Shown here: positions 23,701 to 34,070 of the stretch, piece after piece
Position numbering within the stretch: the stretch's first letter is position 1
How the letters are laid out: each line of letters starts with the position of its first letter
Origin: Siphonodentalium dalli
Lineage: Eukaryota > Mollusca > Scaphopoda > Gadilida > Siphonodentaliidae
Assembly (NCBI GenBank): GCA_032622095.1
Contig: CP136062.1
Span: forward strand, 10,009,710 to 10,073,709
Reading direction: 5' to 3'
DNA: 64,000 nucleotides
Notes under the pieces: model-generated
What the model saw: only the letters and a program-made list of their open reading frames with translations
Databases searched by the model: none
What the model was told of the DNA's origin: nothing
Made by a program: the position numbers and the translations under genes

Positions 23701-25699
23701 AGACATACGCATAGTATGACACAGAGTCAGCAATCTGTAACAAGCCGAAACGTGATGAGACATACGCATAGTGTGACACAGAGTCAGCAATCTGTAACGA
23801 GCCGAAACGTGATAAGACATACGCATAGTATGACACAGAGTCAGCAATCTGTAACGAGCCGAAACGTGATGAGACATACGCATAGTATGACACAGAGTCA
23901 GCAATCTGTAACGAGCCGAAACGTGATAAGACATACGCATAGTATGACACAGAGTCAGCAATCTGTAATGAGCCGAAACGTGATAAGACATACGCATAGT
24001 ATGACACAGAGTCAGCAATCTGTAACGAGCCGAAACGTGATGAGACATACGCATAGTATGACACAGAGTCAGCAATCTGTAACGAGCCGAAACGTGATAA
24101 GACAAACGCATAGTATGACACAGAGTCAGCAATCTGTAATGAGCCGAAACGTGATGAGACATACGCATAGTATGACACAGAGTCAGCAATCTGTAACGAG
24201 CCGAAACGTGATAAGACATACGCATAGTATGACACAGAGTCGGCAATCTGTAACGAGCCGAAACGTGATGAGACATACGCATAGTATGACACAGAGTCGG
24301 CAATCTGTAACGAGCCGAAACGTGATGAGACATACGCATAGTGTGACACAGAGTCAGCAATCTGTAACGAGCCGAAACGTGATGAGACATACGCATAGTA
24401 TGACACAGAGTCAGCAATCTGTAACGAGCCGAAACGTGATAAGACATACGCATAGTATGACACAGAGTCAGCAATCTGTAACGAGCCGAAACGTGATAAG
24501 ACTTACGCATAGTATGACACAGAGTCAGCAATCTGTAACGAGCCGAAACGTGATGAGACTTACGCATAGTGTGACACAGAGTCAGCAATCTGTAACGAGC
24601 CGAAACGTGATAAGACATACGCATAGTATGACACAGAGTCAGCAATCTGTAACGAGCCGAAACGTGATGAGACATACGCATAGTATGACACAGAGTCAGC
24701 AATCTGTAACGAGCCGAAACGTGATAAGACATACGCATAGTATGACACAGAGTCAGCAATCTGTAATGAGCCGAAACGTGATAAGACATACGCATAGTGT
24801 GACACAGAGTCAGCAATCTGTAACGAGCTGAAACGTGATGAGACATACGCATAGTATGACACAGAGTCAGCAATCTGTAACGAGCCGAAACGTGATGAGA
24901 CATACGCATAGTATGACACAGAGTCAGCAATCTGTAACGAGCCGAAACGTGATAAGACATACGCATAATATGACACAGAGTCAGCAATCTGTAATGAGCC
25001 GAAACGTGATAAGACATAAGCATAGTATGACACAGAGTCAGCAATCTGTAACGAGCCGAAACGTGATGAGACATACGCATAGTATGACACAGAGTCAGCA
25101 ATCTGTAACGAGCCGAAACGTGATGAGACATACGCATAGTATGACACAGAGTCAGCAATCTGTAACGAGCCGAAACGTGATGAGACATACACATAGTGTG
25201 ACACAGAGTCAGCAATCTGTAACGAGCCGAAACGTGATGAGACATACGCATAGTATGACACAGAGTCAGCAATCTGTAACGAGCCGAAACGTGATAAGAC
25301 ATACGCATAGTATGACACAGAGTCAACAATCTGTAACGAGCCGAAACGTGATGAGACATACACATAGTATGACACAGAGTCAGCAATCTGTAACGAGCCG
25401 AAACGTGATGAGACATACGCATAGTGTGACACAGAGTCAGCAATCTGTAACGAGCCGAAACGTGATAAGACATACGCATAGTGTGACACAGAGTCAGCAA
25501 TCTGTAACGAGCCGAAACGTGATGAGACATACACATAGTATGACACAGAGTCAGCAATCTGTAACGAGCCGAAACGTGATAAGACATACGCATAGTATGA
25601 CACAGAGTCAGCAATCTGTAACGAGCCGAAACGTGATGAGACATACGCATAGTATGACACAGAGTCAGCAATCTGTAACTGATGATAATCCTATTGCAA

Positions 25700-25788
25700 C
25701 ATTGGTTGTCATGGTCGAACCTAGGCGTTGGTTGTCATGGTCGAACCCAGGCATTGGTTGTCATGGTCGAACCCAGGCATTGCCAAAT
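25700..25788 (+). repeat. 26/27-bp tandem repeat, three copies
   Basis: 'ttggttgtcatggtcgaacc' plus 'caggca' is repeated three times immediately after the end of the 57-bp array. Confidence 0.85.
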
Positions 25789-26434
25789 AGTTGACATTGT
25801 TACTACATTTCTGTGTCGAGTTTAATCAAATATTGCGTCAACTGAGGTACGAATTTGACAAATCCTACATTTATGCTTATCAAATAAAAGCTTCGTTGAA
25901 TGTTAATTTTCGCACTGTTAATGTCCCTGTGTAGCCCAAGAAATGACTTTTTGCGATTGGTTCGTGGTTTGATCTGATGGTCCCAATTTGACCAAGCCTA
26001 TTGTGACTCATTTTATGTATTGATCTCATCCCCGTATTTTTTCCGTGAGTCAACCTGGTGGATCTGCAAAGTCTACTCTATACAATGAAAACAAGAAGAA
26101 GCCCACTTTTGTCGTGCCAATTCAGCAAAAAGCTCCTTTATCTAAGTTTGTCATAAAATATCACGTATGATACGGTCGCAGAATCGTTAAACTGCCGTAG
26201 CACCGTGGTTGTCAAGTCGCAGAATCGTGAAATTGGTCGCAGAATCTTCAAAACGATTGTGCCGTGTGAATATGCATGCATTGTTGTTTATCAAAGGTCA
26301 ATAATAAGTATGAGAGATTTTTTAATTGAAATATGGGGGTATTATATTCAAAAAGACTGTAACACAACATTACCAATTATTGGAGGTCAGGGTATAAATT
26401 CGCTCACGAGTTGCTTCATTTCTCAGTGACATTT
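25789..26434. other. Unique intronic sequence
   Basis: No exon-like segment, tandem repeat or inverted terminus recognised, apart from a short 'gtcgcagaatcgt' motif repeated about three times around 26175-26245. Confidence 0.5.
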
Positions 26435-26437
26435 ATT

Positions 26438-26476
26438 GTTTTGTTTATATCAGCGTTACCATCTATATTATTAGAG
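26438..26476 (+). repeat. Degenerate copy of the exon 4 acceptor and exon start
   Basis: 'ttttgtttatatcag' followed by GCGTTACCATCTATATTA parallels the real junction 'ttttgtttatttcag' plus CATTACCGTCTATGCACC some 60 bp downstream. It is a single acceptor copy and quickly loses the reading frame. Confidence 0.65.
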
Positions 26477-26511
26477 TTATTCATCTTTGTTTATTTTTTT
26501 GTTTATTTCAG

Positions 26512-26589
26512 CATTACCGTCTATGCACCAAAGAATATATTGCTCAAGGCAAGGATGGCTACGATGTGTTCAAGTCTTGTGAAATCTTG
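26512..26589 (+). CDS. 5'-nucleotidase gene, exon 4 (GKDGYDVF motif)
   Basis: A 78-bp exon between 'tttgtttatttcag' and ATCTTG|GTAAGA, phase 0 at both ends. It encodes HYRLCTKEYIAQGKDGYDVF plus KSCEIL, which matches the family pattern Y.v.t..yla.G.DGy..f. The Gly-x-Asp-Gly-aromatic motif carries the second base-stacking aromatic residue in UshA-type enzymes (Tyr here). Its intron neighbours are enormous: about 11.9 kb upstream, holding the 57-bp array, and about 13.4 kb downstream, holding a transposon and the 24-bp array. A partial second donor-like TTTTG|GTAACT lies 20 bp downstream but would change the phase. Confidence 0.9.
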
Positions 26590-27290
26590 GTAAGAATTAA
26601 ACTTTTGGTAACTACTCATCAATGAGTATTTAGTATATAATGGGATAAAGAGATAGGAAATTGCACCAACATTGAAATATGAAAATACTTAGTGAACGTT
26701 CAGACAAACACGATACAATCGTTAAGTGGAGGAATCGGGCCCGACGAAATCGTGGATAGTTTGTTCACACGATTGCGATGTCGTCGTACATGATGATATC
26801 ATAGGTTGTTCATAAAGCATGTGATTGACTGCCCTGCCCTGCGATTACGTCGCAAGTGGAGGTATCCAAGGATACGCCAAGATTTCGAATCTAAAATCAA
26901 ACAGTACTTGATATTATTTTTTTACTTGCGATTTGAATGAGCATGTGCAGTCTAACTACCGGTTACTTCCTACGGCAGGAATCCTTCCACTTACGATCGA
27001 ATTGTTTATTTTTTTTTACTATTTAAAAACAATTTTCTTACATTCTTTAACAATTATAAAAAATAATATAAATTTGTTAGGCCAATGCATTCTCTGATAT
27101 ATGAGAGAATGCATTGGCCCATTGGTACAGGGTTAAAAACTTTAATGATATAATACCTATGAATCTCTACTATATATGGCTAACTCCCATAGAGAGCCCC
27201 ACACAGATAGAAGGATCTATTACTGACTGTCATCTGCTCGTGTCTGTGAGGGGTACCATACTGGTGCTGTTTGTCTGAATCAATCCTCCA
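26590..27290. other. Intron with a partial 'gcattctct' hairpin
   Basis: Mostly unique sequence. At 27078-27135 there is a short hairpin 'aggccaatgcattctctgat' with its complement and 'cagggttaa', a remnant of the hairpins found inside the piggyBac-like MITEs. Confidence 0.5.
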
Positions 27291-27295
27291 AATGA

Positions 27296-27674
27296 TTGAA
27301 AAGGACAAGTCTGGACATTTGCAGAATAAGGTCCCTAGAGGGTGAATTTATTGACCCTATCCCACAAAGTGGGCTGGCATCACCAAATTCACCCTCAGGG
27401 GACCTCAATTTGCTTAGGCCTCATCTTCTGGGAAGTATCTATAGCCTCAAATTAACATTGTTGTGTTACTTTTCCCTTCTGTTCAGTTTCTATATCCCCT
27501 AATATTCACCATTTGGGAACTTCAATCTGAGTGTATGTCTCCCATAGCAGATGAGGCGATGCAGATTAAGGTCCTCAGAGGGTGAATTTGGTGACGCTAT
27601 CCCACTATGCAGGATAACATTACTAAATTCACCCTCAGGGGACCCCATTCTGCTAAAATCAGGCTTGCATCAGT
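27296..27674. mobile_element. Foldback element of the 'gagggtgaattt' family, interrupted
   Basis: Two hairpins are present: 27325-27415 and 27565-27658, each pairing 'agagggtgaattt' with 'aaattcaccctcaggggacc', separated by 'gcttaggcctcatcttctgg'. The same two-hairpin plan occurs at 11030-11400, 50655-51070 and 58990-60050. Its right-hand end is interrupted by the Mutator-like element that begins at 27675. Confidence 0.65.
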
Positions 27675-29929
27675 GGTAGGCAGTTGTTACCGGCCGGCTA
27701 AGGAAGGTTCGATTGTTGACCTTGACATGACATGACCTTTCGTGACGGAAGTAAAATTTATATTTCGCGCATGCGCTATGTGCAATTTTTCGTACTTGCG
27801 TAAAATTAAGCAAACAAAGTTTTTCATCTTGCTGAATTCAAACTTAATTGATTAGAACACGTATTTGAATATGATTATCAGAGTTTACCGAAATAGAATG
27901 TGGTATTGAGTGGGAACGTTACATCCTTCCATATGAATTCAACGACTATTGGCTGATGAACTGGTTAAAAATTCGATTTGAATCGAAGTTCGAGTGACAG
28001 TGACGATGACCGTGAATCGTGATATTGACATTCACATTGTTGTTGACATTTTTTATTGAATTTTGTTAGCGGCAACACTCGGGTCTCAACGAGAGAAATT
28101 GAGCAACCTTGTACATCAGCGAACATTCTCACAAGAAGAAAACCACAGTGTTCACAAGTGATCTAATCATTCTAATGTTTTGAAATGCAAGTGACTACTG
28201 GAAGTTTGGAACACAACAACAACAACACTCAAGTCTCAACACGTCAACAGTGTGTATAGCAACACCAACAGAATGAAAATGTACCAACTACACTGTGGAA
28301 TTTGACAATACTATTATAAATAAGATTTGGACTGCATTGGTCTTAACTTAAGTCAAGCTGGTGTACATATTCAATTGCAATGGAATTATGGGTGTACAAG
28401 TGCCAAAAGACTCAATAGTTTATTTACAGTTACTAGTACTACCACTACTGCCTGATGAATAAATCCAGTGATTTTCAGTTCTATTTCATCATTGGAAAAG
28501 ATGCAACACCATTCACTCAGCTTCAACAAATACGAGTTCCACTGTTGAGAATGAACGTCACCATGGACTGTCAAAATGAAACATCAGACTGACCAAATTC
28601 TTCAATTGTTGAATAAATCATCATGTACTACATGTTATATGATATGATATCCATATAAATGAATAATTTCTTCTTTGACTGCCACCCCATAAAATCAATC
28701 CAGCATAACCTTGGAGACCTACACGGAGCATACATATTACATATATAAATTCAAAAGAGAAGGTTTAAACATGTATATTGAGAGTCCCAACACACTAACC
28801 ATGCAGTAACCAGATATGTTTTATACTATAATTACTACAGTAAAATTAAAACAATTTTGGGAAACAAATTTACAATTTCTTCTGTACTTCAGTTTAATTT
28901 GAAGCATTTCACTGTTCAGGCTCTAACTTGAACCTGGTAATTGTTTGCTTATATCATGTAGCAAGGATTAATTAGACAAATAAATACACAAGGAGTAGAT
29001 ATATATTCCAACTATATATGCATCAGATAAAATGATTTAAGCGTTGCACCGGGTAAAGAATGAGTAATTTATTAGGGCCCCTTCAAGTCATTTTAATTAA
29101 TTATCACATGAGGTAAACATCACCCATTGTTTGACAATAAACAAAGTTACCACAATCTTATAAGGTGATAACAGATGCTCTTTATTGCTATAAATTATAT
29201 TTGTGGGTTTTTAAGTCATCTGATGTTAATGGCACTTATCCCATGACACTCCCCATGTCAAATTACCCACACATTTCCTGAGCTGATAATAAATGCTCTT
29301 CATTGATCATATATGTTAAGATAATTTATTAGTCCCCCTTTAAGTCACATGAGGTGAAAGCGCCTAGCCCATGGTCAGGTGACCCCTGTGTACCAATTTT
29401 CATACATATCGTCAAAGCTGATAACGAATGCTCTTTATTTTATCTATATGATATAGAACTCTCTCTTTATTGTTCATCACATATGATAATATAATTTTAA
29501 AGTTTGCCTTTAGTGTCAATGGCACCTATCCAGTGGTACTCCCGGGTCAATTTCAAGTGACCAGGGTCCAACTAGTTTGGGTTTGTCATTAATTATTTAA
29601 TTAAAATTATTTATTGGTGCCCCTTTAAGTTGTCTGAGGTCAATGCCACTTATCCTATGACACTCAATTTGCCCATGTGTACCAATTTTCATCAACTCCT
29701 CTAGCCAAAATATATATAAATATTTGTGTATGTGAATTTTTTTTCCATGGTGGGGGGAGGGGGAGATATACAGAGTTGGGAAAGAAAACCAGGGGCAGAT
29801 GACGTGGTACGTGTACCAGCCAATCTTGATACAGAGAATATCAGAAGGCATCTTTGTTGAAGACTTATAATCAGTTTTGTCCATATTTTGCCAAGATAAA
29901 TTATATTAACCCGCTTGCAGCATTAAAGA

Positions 29930-30125
29930 TCCTGTGCCAGTGCATTCTCTTATATATGTGTCTCCCATAGGGAGAATGCACTGGTTTACAAGGTTGAGGT
30001 AAATATTGTTAGGTCAAGGTATGCTCTCATATATGTGAGGATCCCTATGGGAGACTCATATATAAGAAAATGCACTGGCACAGGATCTTTATATATGTAA
30101 GAGAATGCATTGGCACAGGGTTTTT
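29930..30125. mobile_element. Hairpin cluster 'tgcattctcttatatatgtg' inside the Mutator-like element
   Basis: Three successive inverted segments based on 'gtgcattctcttatatatgt' with 'cccatagggag' loops, ending in 'ttggcacaggg'. A similar cluster is found at 60980-61145, including the 'catttaccttcaccttgtaa' spacer in inverted form. Confidence 0.6.
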
Positions 30126-32197
30126 CACAAAATTGGGACAGAGTCTTTTTAGGGTCATTCGGCAAAAAAAAACATTCCTGCCAGCAGCCATCTTGGATTT
30201 TACTCTTTGCATAACTACATGTAGGCCTTTCAACTTTCCACATTCCTAATCACTCCATTGACTGTAACACAAAAATTCTTCCATTGACATTGACACTTTC
30301 ATTTAATTAAAATTTGATTATTAGTGCCCCTTTAAGTCACATGAGGTCAACAACACCTATCCGATGGCACTCATCGGGTCAATTTACCACAGTGAATAAA
30401 TGTTCAACTATTCAATTCCAGATGCCAATATATAATCATTTATTTAGTTAAATTAAATATTAGTGTCTTTTTAAAGATATCTGCGCCTTTCTTGTGATAC
30501 TCCCAGTGTCAACATGAATCCATTTTAAAAAATATTATTTCAGGGCTTTCTTGTGAGACATATTTTAAGGTCACAACCTGTTATTTCTTCAACAAATGCC
30601 AAACATTGATTTTGATAATAGACACAAATTTTCACTTTGGCCAAGGGCTTAGGTCCAATCTTGCTGAATCTTAAATACATGGAAATATCTAGTTCTGGGT
30701 TAAATAGCTTTGATAATAGTGCAAGGATGGATACCTTAAAGGTATACATTTTTTTTCTGGTTATTGTTCGAATTTTAAAAGATTAGATTATTTTTCACCA
30801 TATAATGTATTTCCATGACAAATATTTAGCACAAATGTTAATGCATATGGAATTATGGATTTCTATGTACTTCATCCTTTTTCTCTGCACTATTCCTAAT
30901 TTGTGGAACAGTTATTTGAATCTGTGATAGTGCTAAACCTATATAATATCCATGCACAAGTCAACTGTGTATGGATTGACTGGAGGCCCAAGTGGCAGTT
31001 TTTTCTCTATTGGTGTTGGGGAAACGATGGATGTCCTGTGCATAAATTTAATAATTAGGTGTCACTTGAGTAAATAGGTGGTTGTTATATTATATTATCT
31101 TATTGTTCTTTGTCTTGTGAATTAATATGGATAATCTTCAAAATGAGATCTTAGCCCACCAAATGTGCTTATAGTTGGTACAATGATCCAGCATATCATG
31201 AATATCCATGCTTTTGACCAGCAAGGGCCATCGTGGTAAACATACAGTTAGATTAGGTGAATAGCCACTGGGTCTATACCTGTATGGTGATTTTTATAGG
31301 ATTTTGCCTACTGCAGTGGTAATGTAACAGTATGCTGTGGGGCAGATGTTGGATTAAATCAGCCAAGTTATACACCTCTTTGGTCAGGAAGAAATACTAT
31401 ATACATATAAAATTCCCTGGATCTGTATTTGTGAAGAAATCTTGAAAGTCTAGTGCATTTATGAGAACAAATGGCAAACCCAGAGTAACATGTCATCTCC
31501 CCTGGATATTCCCCCACCCTGGACATTTCCCTCCTGGATATCATCCCACCCCACCTATAAATAACAAAATTGACTCCTTTTATATTGTTTGATCCTGAAT
31601 TGGCCAGAAAAAATACTTTTTGAGATTTAATTATATTTTTTTTATATATTTTATATATTTTTTTTTTCCAAGTGAGATTTTTTTTTTACTCGGTGATTAC
31701 TGATATTGTTTTATCCTGAAATGGCCAGCAAAATGTTTTTGATATGAATATTGATTTTAGAGTTATCCCTTCAACCCTGTTTGACCAGGTGTTTATGCCA
31801 ACTTTATGGGCCACATATTATTACACATCTCGAGAAATAACAAACTTAAAAAATTTATATCTGTGCACTCTGAACTTTGATGGGTGGGATCCTCAACTTG
31901 AATCAAATATTTATTACCCCCCCCCCCAAAGCCAAAGAAATAGTAATTTAGGAGCTACTGATAGGAATGAGTATCAATAAAAGCATTCACACTAGCTAGT
32001 CAATTTAACTACATGTAGTGTAAATATTGCATCCTGCATGCATGGATAATCCCCAAGGCCAAACCCAACTACTTGTCCCACTATTGTCCCCAAAGTAGAC
32101 ACCATGAATAATTGATTTAATAACTTGATGTTTTATATTGTTTTCCCTTAAGTTAATAACAATAACACAACAAAACTTATAAAATGAGTCTACAGTA

Positions 32198-32690
32198 ATG
32201 TTCTATATAATCAACCTCTAAACCACAGCAGAATTTGGAGAATTTGGCTGAAGGGGTCACTCTCACCAAAAAAAGTGCTGAAGGGTACACAGGGTTTGAA
32301 AATGTGCTGAAGGGTACACAGGATTTGTGATCGGCACGAACACCATTACTTAAATTGTGTTTATGAAAGTCTGGCGCCCATTAGCAGTTTGTTTTCAGTA
32401 CATTTTAATATTCATTGGAACAGAAACAATTATTCTCTAACAGAAATCATGGCAGATACGCAAACTGAATGCCTTTAGAACAATATTTCAAACCCTGTGT
32501 ACCCTTCAGAACATTTTGAAAATCCTGTGTACCCTTCAGTACTATTTTTGGTGAGAGTGACCCCTTCAGCGGGAATTTGTTCAATATTTAGTTGAAATTA
32601 TTGCCATATTTCCGACTAAATCCTGAAAAAAATCCCATAATTCTGCTGTGGTTAACGGATCATATACTTAGAGCATTTAATACTGTACAT
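32198..32690. mobile_element. Foldback element with duplicated inner arms
   Basis: Outer arms match the 'accacagcagaattatgg' foldback family (left 32198-32250, right 32608-32690). Inner arms pair 'gaaggggtcactctcacc' and two 'gctgaagggtacacagg' blocks (32252-32330) with their complements (32487-32572). The intervening loop is about 150 bp and non-coding. Confidence 0.7.
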
Positions 32691-33542
32691 TGTTGAACTT
32701 GGAATATCCCACAAAATTTCACTCCACTATAAAATTATTTTTCACAAAAATGTAAGTTTGTCATATTTCTAACAATAATTATCACTGCTAGACAATTTTG
32801 TTGTTGGTGGAATTCACATCATGAAAAAAAAAATGTTTTGAGTGACGGTGAATGATATATTAACACGTCTGGTGAACTTTAATTAATGCAGGGTGGGATG
32901 AAAATCTTCAAGACTGAACTCAACTATTGAACATAGTGAAGATAACCACAACCGACTATTTTCAACAACTGACATTAGGCCTATGACTTAAATTTAAATT
33001 TTGTGTCAATGCTGAACCTGACCGGATTGACAACATTGGAAAAATAACATTTCTACATTTAAGTTATTTTTAACAAAACGAACTATGGTGCATTGAGAGG
33101 GGTGGGGTTGGTGACCGACATTTGGGGCTTCTTATTAATCTTAAAGTAATATCCCCCGCCCCCAAAAAATGGAATTAATTTGGATTGAAATAAATTTAAT
33201 CATACTGTTATTAATATTCTATACTAGACCACTAGTAATATTATAATTTCAACAATTAGAGTCTGGATTTGTACTGTTCCTTTCACAGTGTCAGATTAAC
33301 AATGTCAATGCTGGTTAGCTGCTGCTGGTGTGTACATTCACTTTGTGAATGTGATGACTGATGTTGTGTTGCAGAGTTCTAACTTCTATCTTCATGAATC
33401 ATGGACTTTGCGGTAGTCTGGGAGAGAATTGTTGACTCTTAACTTAACTAGTCATGAATTAACAGAATTTCATAATCCCACACTCAGGACATTGCCAGAC
33501 TCTGTGAGTGTGACTCACTGACTCGGTGTAACTTTGACCACA

Positions 33543-33681
33543 GTTACTGGACATAAAGTCCCAAAAATTAAGGTTTTAATCGAGTTTAGAAATCGGTATC
33601 CTTATAACGAAGTAGTTAATATAAGGATACCGATTTCTAAACTCGATTAAAACCTTATTTTTGGGACTTTATGTCCAGTAA
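33543..33681. mobile_element. Near-perfect 60-bp hairpin (MITE)
   Basis: 'ttactggacataaagtccca' through 'gaaatcggtatccttat' is followed after a 17-bp loop by its almost exact complement ending 'gactttatgtccagtaa'. Such stem symmetry over about 60 bp indicates a recent foldback element. Confidence 0.75.
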
Positions 33682-34070
33682 GTTGAGTAACTGTGCTTTG
33701 ACTGACTCTGAGACGAGGCACAACAGTCAACACTTTCAGTTGTAAGCACATCGGTTCCATCCCGTTTTGCAACGTAATCATTCTAAATTCATATTGTATT
33801 GTATTCTGGATTCCTTTGTTTCCATTACCATGATTACATTTGCCCGCGATTATCTAATAATTTGAAAAACATTTCGTAATTCGCGGATGTAAACACTTTC
33901 CAAACTGGTCGCTCGATGTATCGTGACTACTAACTGCTTTCATGTTAATGTACTTCCTGTTGAATGTCCGCGCATGCGTACAGCCGACCTTCCTAAGCCG
34001 GCCGGTAACAACTGCCTACCTGCATCAGTACCTTGAATCTCAGCCATATTAATGTTAATGCCTTCAAAAT

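Larger units (their letters stand above)
14797..25679 (+). repeat. 57-bp minisatellite, about 190 units, indel-free
   Basis: The unit is 'agccgaaacgtgatgagaca', 'tacgcatagtatgacacaga', 'gtcagcaatctgtaacg'. The first complete unit starts at 14851 and the last at 25624, exactly 189 periods apart, so there is no net insertion or deletion over 10.8 kb. A divergent founder-like unit lies at 14797-14850. Variation is concentrated at a few sites: gatgag/gataag, acgcat/acacat/aagcat, agtatg/agtgtg, gtcagc/gtcggc, gagccg/gacccg/gagctg, taacg/taatg. Because 57 is a multiple of three, long open frames appear in one plus and two minus frames, but the variants change the encoded residues freely, so I read them as non-coding. 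Confidence 0.93.
27675..34020. mobile_element. 6.3-kb Mutator-like non-autonomous transposon
   Basis: Left end GGTAGGCAGTTGTTACCGG continuing CCGGCTAAGGAAGGT; the right end read inward on the opposite strand is GGTAGGCAGTTGTTACCGG continuing CCGGCTTAGGAAGGT. Both arms also contain a CGCATGCGC motif 45-100 bp in. It is flanked by a perfect 9-bp direct duplication TGCATCAGT at 27666-27674 and 34021-34029. A 9-bp duplication fits the Mutator (MULE) superfamily. The interior contains no open frame longer than about 95 codons and no transposase I recognise, so the element is non-autonomous. It contains nested foldback elements at 29930-30125, 32198-32690 and 33543-33681. Confidence 0.82.

Noticed and set aside
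25700-25788. tRNA-like B box in 'ggtcgaaccc' repeats
   Set aside because: There is no A box, cloverleaf or terminator, and the motif is part of a simple three-copy tandem repeat.
14819-25794. Open frames of up to about 2,000 codons in the 57-bp array on both strands, suggesting giant repeat proteins
   Set aside because: They exist because 57 is a multiple of three and the unit lacks stops in those frames. Variants change residues freely, no exon borders or non-repeat domains are attached, and the region is the intron between two well-supported exons.
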